Source of the DNA: Beijerinckiaceae bacterium
GTDB lineage: Bacteria; Pseudomonadota; Alphaproteobacteria; Rhizobiales; Beijerinckiaceae
Reading direction: 5' to 3'
DNA: 8,116 nucleotides
NCBI GenBank assembly: GCA_947380915.1
Contig: CANCSY010000138.1
Span: 1 to 8,116 of the forward strand
The number at the start of each line of letters is the position of its first letter. Positions within the stretch are counted from its first letter, which is position 1. The position numbers and the translations under genes were made by a program. Under the pieces are notes generated by a model. The model worked only from the letters and a program-made list of their open reading frames with translations. It was not told the DNA's origin and ran no database searches. Of this stretch, positions 1-5,444 are shown piece after piece.

Positions 1-422
1 AAGGCCCGCAGCATGGCGTTGTTGTGGTGGGCGAAGCTCTCGAACTTGCCGAAGGGATCGGGGATCTCGGTGAGCGGCTTGCCCAGATGCGGGATCAGCA
101 GCTCCTTGTTGGGGATATTGTCGGGGACCTTGCGCAGCCCGTCCATATCGTCCGAGAAGGCGAGCAGGCGCGTGGCGATGCGCCCCTCCGTCAGGATCTC
201 GAAAGCGTGGCGCACCATGGTGGTGCGGGCCACCTCGCCGAAGGTGCCGATATGGGGCAGGCCCGAGGGGCCATAGCCCGTCTCGAAGAGCACTTCTTTC
301 TGGCCGGTTTTTTCAACGCGGGCGACGAGTTTGCGCGCCTCCTCGAAGGGCCATGCGGCCGAGGTGAGCGCAGCGTCGTGAAGCGAAAGGAGCCCGGAGG
401 CCGCAGGGGCGGCGTTAGTCAT
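1..422 (-). CDS. lysK: Lysyl-tRNA synthetase, class I (N-terminal part, cut by window edge)
   Basis: Charges tRNA-Lys with lysine in the cytoplasm. Only the first 140 codons lie in the window; the 3' end runs off the left edge. Reading the reverse strand gives [20 protein letters not shown] at residues 47-66. HIGTF (57-61) is the class I HIGH signature in the form typical of archaeal-type class I LysRS, and [13 protein letters not shown] follows (90-102). The KMSKS loop and anticodon-binding region are outside the window. The ATG at 422 is chosen because an AAGGAT Shine-Dalgarno (428-433) sits five bases upstream. Known: most bacteria use class II LysRS, but alphaproteobacteria commonly carry class I. 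The gene upstream on the same strand, a glycosyltransferase, ends 81 bases away. A separate promoter candidate in that gap suggests lysK can be transcribed on its own. Confidence 0.93.
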   Translation of the reverse strand, partial: MTNAAPAASGLLSLHDAALTSAAWPFEEARKLVARVEKTGQKEVLFETGYGPSGLPHIGTFGEVARTTMVRHAFEILTEGRIATRLLAFSDDMDGLRKVPDNIPNKELLIPHLGKPLTEIPDPFGKFESFAHHNNAMLRA

Positions 423-478
423 TTCAGATCCTTGTGGAGGCGCGCGGCGGGCTGTGAAAGGTCCGTCGGAACGGCGGC

Positions 479-507
479 ACCCTAGGCAGGGCGGCGCCCA
501 AGGTCAA
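479..507 (-). promoter_or_regulatory. Candidate lysK promoter
   Basis: On the minus strand, TTGACC (507-502) and TAGGGT (484-479) are separated by exactly 17 bases, the sigma-70 spacing. The -35 overlaps the TGA stop of the glycosyltransferase gene. The predicted start near 472 gives a leader of about 50 bases to the lysK ATG at 422. The same -10 hexamer and the same spacing recur in the metZ promoter candidate, which adds some support. No start-site data are available. Confidence 0.5.
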
Positions 508-2357
508 CCAATCCGGCCATTCCGAAGCGAGCTTCGCGCCAGTCCATGGGTGGTCTTGGCCCAGTGATGGGGCCGCCTGAAGAGATCGACCAGAGCCATG
601 GCGGCGGCGAGGCCCAGCAGGATCTGATAGGCGGGCAGTAGCGCGAGCAGGGGCAGCAGGCCTCCCAGTCCGCGCCGCCTTGCGCCGATGAGGATGGGGA
701 CAGTCAGGGCGATGGCGCCCAGCACGGCTATGGAGCACCAGAGCGCGCTGGCGATCATGTCCATGGTCGTCACCGGGGAAAAGAGGGCGCCCACTAGCCA
801 CTCATGAATGAACAGCGCGACATAAAGCGGCCCCACCAGCGGCCCTAGAACGCCCCCCGCCAGCATGGTCACCAGCGCGGCGGCGCGCAGGGCGCCAAGC
901 TCCCGCATGAGCAGCAGGGGATGGCGCAGATGCACGATGAGCGTTTGCATCCAGCCCTTCATCCAGCGGCGGCGCTGGGCGAGCCAGGCGTTGAAGTTTG
1001 CGGGCGCCTCCTCCCATGTGGGCGCATCAAGGGTCGCGACCCCATAGCCGCTGCGGGCGAGGCGGACGCCCATGTCGGCGTCTTCGGTGACGTTCCAGGC
1101 GTCCCAGCCATGCAGGCGCCGCAGTGTTTCCATGCGAAAGTGATTGGAGGTGCCGCCCAGCGGGATCGGCAGACGAAGACGCGCGAGGCCGGGGTCCAGC
1201 ACCTCGAAGAGGGAGGCGTAGTCCAGCGCGAACAGACCCGCCAGCCAGCTGTCGCGGGCGTTGTCGATGGCGAGCGGACATTGCAGACAGGCAAGGCTCC
1301 GTGGCGCCTGCGCGAAGGCTGCTGCGGCCCGGCGAAGTTGCTGGGGATCGGGATCGTCCTCCGCGTCATAGACGGTGACAAGCTCGCCGCGCGCATGGGC
1401 GAGGCCGATGTTGAGCGCGCGCGGCTTGGTGCGCGGATGGCCCGGCGGCGCGATCACCATGTCATAGACAGGGCCGGGCGAAAGCCGCTCGAGGGCGAGG
1501 CGGGTTTCATCATCATCAGCTTCGATCAGCAGTTTGATGTCGAGTTTGGCGCGCGGATAATCGATGCGTTCCAGCGCATCAAGCAGGCGCGCCACGACGG
1601 AGGCCTCCTTGTAGAGCGGCACGAGGATCGTGTAGCGGGGCAAGGCGTGGTCGGGCAGGGGCGGCGCCTCGGCCTTCGCCCGCAGGCCCCCGCCAATGGT
1701 CGCCAGCAGGCGCGTGAAAATGGCGCCGCACATGACGAGGCTGATCAGGCTGCTGACCATGAGCCAGGGAAGGCCGCCCGTGATGAGGCCAGCCCCCGCG
1801 CCGCCTGCCATGAGGGCCAAACCGGCTGCGATGCGGCGTGAGGGTACGTGCTGCGCCGTCAGGCTGGGGTCCGCGCGGGCAAGATCATGGCTGGCCTTGT
1901 CAGCGATGGTTGCGGCCGCCGCCCCTCTGCGCCATCCAGCGAGCCGCTGCGGCGTGGTGATGACCCCATGCGGATCGGGCGGCGCGCCCGCCTTCAGCAG
2001 GTCCAGCAGGGCGTTTCCCTGCGGCGCGAGGGGACTGCTTCGCTCAATGGCGTCGCCCGGCTCAAGCTCGTCCGAAAAGGCAAGGTTCAGCCTGAGCGCC
2101 AGACAGCTATAATAATCCTGCGGCGAGACGATCTCCTCCGCCATAAGCGCTTCATGGGCCGTCACGCCTTGCTTTTGGGCCTGGGCAGCCACCTTTCCGA
2201 GCAGACCTTGAGGAAGGTCGAGGGGTGCGAGAAAGGCGAGGTCATCGGGTAGAGCGGATGCGTCGGGTAAGCTTGCTTCGGGCTTTTCCCCATGCGACCA
2301 AGGTGGGCGCGACGGCGGCATGGGGCTCAGGGCCGCCGGACCAAACGCAGGGGACAT
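504..2357 (-). CDS. Membrane-bound family 2 glycosyltransferase with N-terminal MshEN-like domain
   Basis: Processive-type inverting glycosyltransferase of the inner membrane; donor and product are unknown. Numbered from the ATG at 2357 (617 aa), residues about 34-104 resemble the MshEN/GspE N-terminal fold (KQGVTAHEALMAEEIVSPQD, then an LALRLNLAF stretch). Two hydrophobic segments follow at about 176-219. The catalytic domain opens with YTILVPLYKEA (242-252), EADDDET (279-285) and the DxD-type DAEDDP (331-336). It continues with TEDADMG (424-430, catalytic Asp) and QRRRW (461-465, the QxxRW motif of cellulose-synthase-like enzymes). Three or so C-terminal membrane segments lie at about 491-517, 534-558 and 565-591. 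The nearest relatives I know are NfrB-like glycosyltransferases. The start is uncertain: a TTG at 2390 (628 aa) and an ATG at 2321 are possible, and none has a clear Shine-Dalgarno. No polysaccharide partner genes are nearby. Confidence 0.88.
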   Translation of the reverse strand: MSPAFGPAALSPMPPSRPPWSHGEKPEASLPDASALPDDLAFLAPLDLPQGLLGKVAAQAQKQGVTAHEALMAEEIVSPQDYYSCLALRLNLAFSDELEPGDAIERSSPLAPQGNALLDLLKAGAPPDPHGVITTPQRLAGWRRGAAAATIADKASHDLARADPSLTAQHVPSRRIAAGLALMAGGAGAGLITGGLPWLMVSSLISLVMCGAIFTRLLATIGGGLRAKAEAPPLPDHALPRYTILVPLYKEASVVARLLDALERIDYPRAKLDIKLLIEADDDETRLALERLSPGPVYDMVIAPPGHPRTKPRALNIGLAHARGELVTVYDAEDDPDPQQLRRAAAAFAQAPRSLACLQCPLAIDNARDSWLAGLFALDYASLFEVLDPGLARLRLPIPLGGTSNHFRMETLRRLHGWDAWNVTEDADMGVRLARSGYGVATLDAPTWEEAPANFNAWLAQRRRWMKGWMQTLIVHLRHPLLLMRELGALRAAALVTMLAGGVLGPLVGPLYVALFIHEWLVGALFSPVTTMDMIASALWCSIAVLGAIALTVPILIGARRRGLGGLLPLLALLPAYQILLGLAAAMALVDLFRRPHHWAKTTHGLARSSLRNGRIG

Positions 2358-2389
2358 GGACGCAACCCGATCAGCTAGGCGAAAGACCA

Positions 2390-3268
2390 ATGACCGGATT
2401 TAAGTCGAAGGGCGTCAGCTTGACCAGAGCAAAATGGAAGGGCCTGCATTTTTTCGCAGCCGCTCTGGCCCTCTGCGCCGCCAGCCTCGTCGTGGCCGCA
2501 GACAGCATCATCCTGCCGAACTTCCAGGATCCGCAACACCGTCTCGACCGACCCGAGACCACCTCCATCCGCGTCATCCGTTTCGTGACCGAGGATGATT
2601 ACCCCCCCTTCGGCTTCGCCCTGCCGGACGGAACCCTTAGCGGCTTCAATGTCGATCTCGCCCGCGCGCTCTGCGAGGAATTGCGCGTGCAATGCACGGT
2701 GCAGGCCCGGCGCTGGGATACGATGATCGAGGCCATCGAGCAGGGCCGGGCCGATGCGGCGGTGGCCTCCATCGCCATGACGCCAGCCAATCGCGCCCGG
2801 GTCGACTTCACCGCCCCCTATTACAAGACCCCCGCCCGTTTCGTGGTCCGCACCGGGGCGGCCCTCGGCGATGTCAGCCCGGAGGCGCTGGCGGACAAGA
2901 CGGTGGGCGTGGTCGCCCGCTCCGCCCATGAAGCCTATCTGCGCGCTTTTTTCCCCCGCGTGACCTTGCGCGTCTATGACAATGCGCTGGCCTTGCGGTC
3001 TGCGCTGAAACGCAACGAGGTCGAGATCGCTTTTGGGGATGGGGTCGCCTTTGCGCTCTGGCTGAATGGAACGGACGCAGGCGGTTGCTGCGCCTTCAGG
3101 GGCGGGCCCTATACTGAGTCGCGCTTCTTCGGGGAGGGCGTGGGCATCGCCCTGCGCAAGGACAATCAGGCGGTGAAACGCGCGCTTGATTATGCGCTCA
3201 AACGGGTTTTCGAGCGCGGCGTCCATGCGGATCTCTATCTGAAATATTTTCCGGTCGGCTTTTACTGA
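2390..3268 (+). CDS. Periplasmic solute-binding protein, family 3 (amino-acid type)
   Basis: Predicted soluble periplasmic receptor of 292 aa that would deliver an amino acid or similar polar solute to an ABC permease. Residues 1-37 form a signal peptide: lysines at 5, 7, 15 and 17, hydrophobic core 19-35, likely cleavage near VVA-A. Cys29 is not in a lipobox (LALC has Leu at -1), so a lipoprotein is unlikely. Family 3 motifs are EDDYPPFGF (68-76), GFNVDLARALC (85-95), and MTPANRARVDFTAPYY (130-145), where Arg135 should bind the ligand carboxylate. VYDN and FGDG (195-198, 215-218) lie in the second lobe. A Cys-Cys pair occurs at 233-234. The ATG at 2390 is preferred over in-frame upstream starts because it places the signal peptide at the N terminus; its Shine-Dalgarno is poor. 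No permease or ATPase gene is adjacent, so it is an orphan here. It ends 4 bases from the convergent SCO gene. Confidence 0.9.
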   Translation: MTGFKSKGVSLTRAKWKGLHFFAAALALCAASLVVAADSIILPNFQDPQHRLDRPETTSIRVIRFVTEDDYPPFGFALPDGTLSGFNVDLARALCEELRVQCTVQARRWDTMIEAIEQGRADAAVASIAMTPANRARVDFTAPYYKTPARFVVRTGAALGDVSPEALADKTVGVVARSAHEAYLRAFFPRVTLRVYDNALALRSALKRNEVEIAFGDGVAFALWLNGTDAGGCCAFRGGPYTESRFFGEGVGIALRKDNQAVKRALDYALKRVFERGVHADLYLKYFPVGFY

Positions 3269-3272
3269 ACAG

Positions 3273-3854
3273 CTACATCCACTTCTTCAATTCCTTCAGC
3301 GCCACATCGTTATCCTCGATGTTCAGCGGGCCGATGAAGCGCATCTGCTTGTCCATGAGATAGACGATGGCGCTGTGGTCCATGCTGTATTCGCCATTGG
3401 CTGCTGGGTTCTTGCGCGCATAGACGCGATAGGCCTTCAGCATGGGTTCGAGCGCGGCCCTATCACCCGACAGGCCGATGATCCGCTTGTCGAAACTGCT
3501 CAGATAATCCTTCAGGATTTCGGGCGTGTCGCGCTCGGGATCGACGGAGATGAAGACGCCTCTGACCTTCGCATCCTCGCCCAGCTTGCGGAAGATTTCG
3601 GAGACTTCGAAAAGCGTGGTCGGGCAGACGTCGGGGCAGTGGGTATAGCCGAAGAACATCACGACAGGCTGGCCCCTGAGGTCGGCGTCGCTGACGCTTT
3701 TTCCGTCGGGGCCGGTCAGGCGAAAAGGGGCGCCGATGGAGGAGGGCGGCGGCGCGCCGGGTCCGGAGAAGGTAAGCCATGCGGCCACCGACACCAGCGC
3801 CAGGCCGAAGCCGAGCACAAGGGCTGGCAGCAGGATGCGGGAGGAAGGTTTCAT
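3273..3854 (-). CDS. SCO family protein (SenC/PrrC/Sco1-like copper and thiol protein)
   Basis: Membrane-anchored thioredoxin-fold protein of 193 aa. Known members deliver copper to, or reduce the CuA cysteines of, cytochrome c oxidase; some act as redox sensors. One N-terminal membrane anchor (about 7-29) places the domain in the periplasm. The copper site is complete: CPDVC (Cys73 and Cys77) within FFGYTHCPDVCPTT (67-80), and the distal His160 in MDHSAIVYL (158-166). FISVDPERDTPEILKDYL (101-118) is also typical of the family. The ATG at 3854 is chosen because the in-frame extension to 4067 would overlap the small membrane protein gene and would put unrelated residues before the anchor. It lies 11 bases after that small gene and is probably co-transcribed with it. 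No oxidase subunit genes are in the window, so the client is unknown. Confidence 0.93.
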   Translation of the reverse strand: MKPSSRILLPALVLGFGLALVSVAAWLTFSGPGAPPPSSIGAPFRLTGPDGKSVSDADLRGQPVVMFFGYTHCPDVCPTTLFEVSEIFRKLGEDAKVRGVFISVDPERDTPEILKDYLSSFDKRIIGLSGDRAALEPMLKAYRVYARKNPAANGEYSMDHSAIVYLMDKQMRFIGPLNIEDNDVALKELKKWM

Positions 3855-3865
3855 CAAGGGTCCGG

Positions 3866-4039
3866 TCAGAAACAGGCTTGGGCGAAGGCGAGCATGTCGA
3901 AGTAGATGTCCGAGCCAAAGCGCAGCCAGAACAGGGCGGCGGCGAGAGTCAGCAAACCGAAGCCCGCGCCAGCCACCTTGAGGGCGCGGCGGGTCTCGGG
4001 GGCCATGGGATGGCCTTGCGGAGTCTCGATGCTGGTCAT
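3866..4039 (-). CDS. Small single-span membrane protein upstream of SCO
   Basis: A 57-residue protein read directly from the reverse strand (ATG at 4039, TGA at 3868-3866). The N-terminal 20 residues are polar (MTSIETPQGHPMAPETRRAL). One transmembrane helix follows at about 21-41 (VAGAGFGLLTLAAALFWLRF), then a short tail, GSDIYFDMLAFAQACF (42-57), with an acidic-aromatic patch and a penultimate Cys. By the positive-inside rule the R17-R18-K21 cluster suggests the N terminus is cytoplasmic and the tail periplasmic. It ends 11 bases before the SCO start, so the two are likely one operon; dcd ends 71 bases upstream. I vaguely recall similar short proteins with an FFDM...CF tail in Rhizobiales, but cannot name a family. 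A role in oxidase assembly with SCO is inference from position only. The upstream AGG is a weak ribosome site. Confidence 0.7.
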   Translation of the reverse strand: MTSIETPQGHPMAPETRRALKVAGAGFGLLTLAAALFWLRFGSDIYFDMLAFAQACF

Positions 4040-4061
4040 GGCCTGTTCGCGGGTTGCCTTG

Positions 4062-4080
4062 ACGCACTATAACGCACTAT
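4062..4080. repeat. Tandem 9-base repeat upstream of the small membrane protein gene
   Basis: ACGCACTAT occurs at 4062-4070 and again, after one A, at 4072-4080. This puts two copies one helical turn apart, 23-41 bases before the ATG of the small membrane protein gene. On the minus strand each copy reads ATAGTGCGT, and the downstream copy contains TATAGT, a possible -10, though no good -35 lies 16-18 bases away. It could be a paired activator or repressor site, or chance duplication. Confidence 0.4.
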
Positions 4081-4110
4081 GGCCCCCGGCGCATCTGTCG
4101 CCTTTTGCAC

Positions 4111-5241
4111 TCAGGCGCGGAAGTGTTTCGAGAGTTTGAGGCCCTGGGCCTGATAGTTGGAGCCGAGCCCCGCGCCATAAAGGCTGGCGGGCGTCTCCGC
4201 CATGCGCTCATAGACGAGGCGGCCGATGATCTGCCCATCTTCCAGAATGAAGGGCACGTCATGGGAGCGCACCTCCAGCACCGCCCGGGCGCCAAGCCCC
4301 CCGGCCTCCGCCGCGCCAAAGCCCGGATCGAAGAAGCCCGCGTAATGGACGCGGAACTCGCCCACCAGCGGATCAAAGGGCGTCATTTCCGCCGCATGGT
4401 CCGGGGGCACCCGCACGGCCTCCTTGGAGGCGAGGATGTAGAATTCGCCGGGATCGAGGATCAGCCCACTGGTCCGCCCCGGCTGCACCTCGGCATAAAC
4501 TGGCTCCCAGTAATGCCGGGGATCACAGGCGCCGACCTTGTCGACGTCGATGAGGCCCGTGTGATGCTTGGCGCGGTAGCCCAGGATCGAGTCCGACCCA
4601 AAGCCCGCCAGATCGATGGATACCGCGACGCCATTGTGGAACGAGGGATCGGCGCTGGTGACGATGGGCTCGCGCGCATGAAGGGCGCGGTGGCCGGCAT
4701 CGTCCAGCACCGCGCCGCCATTGCGAAAGCGCATCTGCGAGAGGCGCGAGCCCTGGCGGGCGAGAATGGGGAAGGTTTTCGGGGAAATCTCGGCGAAGAG
4801 CGGCCCCTTGTAGCCCGCGCTTACCGTGTCGAAGGAGCGGGTGCGGTCGGTGATGACCCGGGTGAAGACGTCGATGCGCCCGGTGGAGCTTTTGGGATTG
4901 GCGGCGGCGCTGAGGGTGTCGGGAAGGTTCAGGCCCTCCATGAGTTCGGCCACATAGACGCAATTGGTCTCCAGCACCGCGCCCTGAGTCAGGTCGATTT
5001 CGTGGAGCTTGAGATCCTCCACCCGTTCCATGACCGTGGCGGCGCCCGGCAGGAAGCTGGCCCGCATGCGCCAGGCGCGCGCGCCCAGCCGCAGATCAAG
5101 GCTGGCGGGCTGGATCTGGCCCGGGGCGAAGGGCGCCGCATGGGTGATGAGCCCGGCCTGCGCCATGGCCTCGATCTGGCGGGCGGCGAGAATGCCGGCG
5201 CCCTGCAACCAGGGGGCGGTCGATTTCGGGTCGGTGGACAC
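4111..5241 (-). CDS. dcd: dCTP deaminase, long two-domain alphaproteobacterial form
   Basis: Deaminates dCTP to dUTP, feeding dUMP and thus dTMP synthesis in the cytoplasm. At 376 aa it is about twice the length of the E. coli enzyme (193 aa), and both halves look like the dUTPase/DCD fold. In the N half are IQPASLDLRLG (43-53), ANPKSSTGRIDVFTR (114-128) and GYKGPLFAEISPKTFPI (143-159). In the C half are DPGEFYILASKEAVRVPPDH (263-282), HYAGFFDPGFG (299-309) and AVLEVRSHDVPFILEDGQIIG (320-340). FDPGFG...VLEV matches the DPGW...VLEF block of single-domain DCD, making Glu323 the probable catalytic residue. The start is GTG at 5241, supported by GAGGAT at 5254-5249 seven bases upstream; no in-frame ATG fits better. 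It is divergent from metZ. Two minus-strand genes follow closely and may be read through. Confidence 0.94.
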   Translation of the reverse strand: MSTDPKSTAPWLQGAGILAARQIEAMAQAGLITHAAPFAPGQIQPASLDLRLGARAWRMRASFLPGAATVMERVEDLKLHEIDLTQGAVLETNCVYVAELMEGLNLPDTLSAAANPKSSTGRIDVFTRVITDRTRSFDTVSAGYKGPLFAEISPKTFPILARQGSRLSQMRFRNGGAVLDDAGHRALHAREPIVTSADPSFHNGVAVSIDLAGFGSDSILGYRAKHHTGLIDVDKVGACDPRHYWEPVYAEVQPGRTSGLILDPGEFYILASKEAVRVPPDHAAEMTPFDPLVGEFRVHYAGFFDPGFGAAEAGGLGARAVLEVRSHDVPFILEDGQIIGRLVYERMAETPASLYGAGLGSNYQAQGLKLSKHFRA

Positions 5242-5278
5242 TGTGCTGATCCTCGAACGCGCGGCGGAACGTCACCTT

Positions 5279-5307
5279 CCCGTAGCGCATAGCGCATTTG
5301 ACGCCAA
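5279..5307 (-). promoter_or_regulatory. Weak candidate dcd promoter
   Basis: On the minus strand, TTGGCG (5307-5302) and TACGGG (5284-5279) are separated by 17 bases. The predicted start near 5272 leaves a leader of about 30 bases before the GTG, which includes the Shine-Dalgarno. The hexamers are poor matches. If real, its -35 shares bases with the metZ -35 on the other strand, so the two polymerases could not bind at once. Confidence 0.3.
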
Positions 5308-5326
5308 GCGGATCGGGTCTTAGGGT
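5298..5326 (+). promoter_or_regulatory. Candidate metZ promoter
   Basis: TTGACG (5298-5303) and TAGGGT (5321-5326) are separated by 17 bases. The expected start, about 5333, lies only a few bases before the first helix of the SAM-II aptamer, the position expected for a riboswitch leader. TTTGAC (5297-5302) and GTCAAA (5325-5330) form an inverted repeat around the promoter, which may be coincidental or an operator. Confidence 0.55.
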
Positions 5327-5336
5327 CAAAGACTTC

Positions 5337-5396
5337 TGTGGTCATTTGAGCCGGCTGGCTTGCCCTCCACATAAAAAAACGGGCTAAAAGGCCGGG
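5337..5396 (+). ncRNA. SAM-II riboswitch aptamer in the metZ leader
   Basis: An S-adenosylmethionine-binding RNA of the SAM-II (metA motif) class. Known members precede metA, metX, metZ and related genes in alphaproteobacteria and form a compact H-type pseudoknot. Seen here: P1 pairs UGUGG (5337-5341) with CCACA (5367-5371). Its loop carries UCAUUUGAGCC (5342-5352) and GCUUGC (5358-5363), both close to the conserved loop. An A-rich strand (5371-5379) and the conserved GCUAAAAGG (5383-5391) follow. The pseudoknot is closed by CCGGC (5351-5355) with GCCGG (5391-5395), five Watson-Crick pairs. Position and gene agree with the class: just after a promoter and upstream of metZ. The identification is by motif memory, not by covariance search. 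It should reduce metZ expression when SAM is high. The metZ Shine-Dalgarno is 37 bases beyond the aptamer, so control may act through the adjacent downstream sequence. Confidence 0.85.
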
Positions 5397-5444
5397 CTGG
5401 AGTCTTGGCTCGACCTTTTTGGCCTCAAGGACAGAGGAACGACG

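Noticed and set aside
24..485. A 153-codon plus-strand frame at the left edge
   Set aside because: Antisense to lysK, whose HIGTF block and promoter are clear.
921..1841. A 306-codon plus-strand frame opposite the glycosyltransferase
   Set aside because: Antisense shadow; the opposite strand carries DAED, TED and QRRRW motifs in order.
2225..2389. N-terminal extension of the binding protein by 55 residues
   Set aside because: It would bury the signal peptide inside the protein and run through the glycosyltransferase 5' end.
2474..2476. Cys29 of the binding protein as a lipoprotein cysteine
   Set aside because: The preceding residues are Leu-Ala-Leu; a lipobox needs Gly, Ala or Ser at -1.
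3263..3285. Bidirectional terminator between the convergent binding protein and SCO genes
   Set aside because: The gap is 4 bases, and I see no stem with a T tract on either side.
3855..4067. N-terminal extension of SCO by 71 residues
   Set aside because: The extra sequence is arginine/proline-rich shadow of the small membrane protein gene, and SCO proteins start at the membrane anchor.
4105..5292. A 395-codon plus-strand frame opposite dcd
   Set aside because: Mirror frame of the dcd coding strand with no domain-like pattern; dcd shows motifs in both halves and a good ribosome site.
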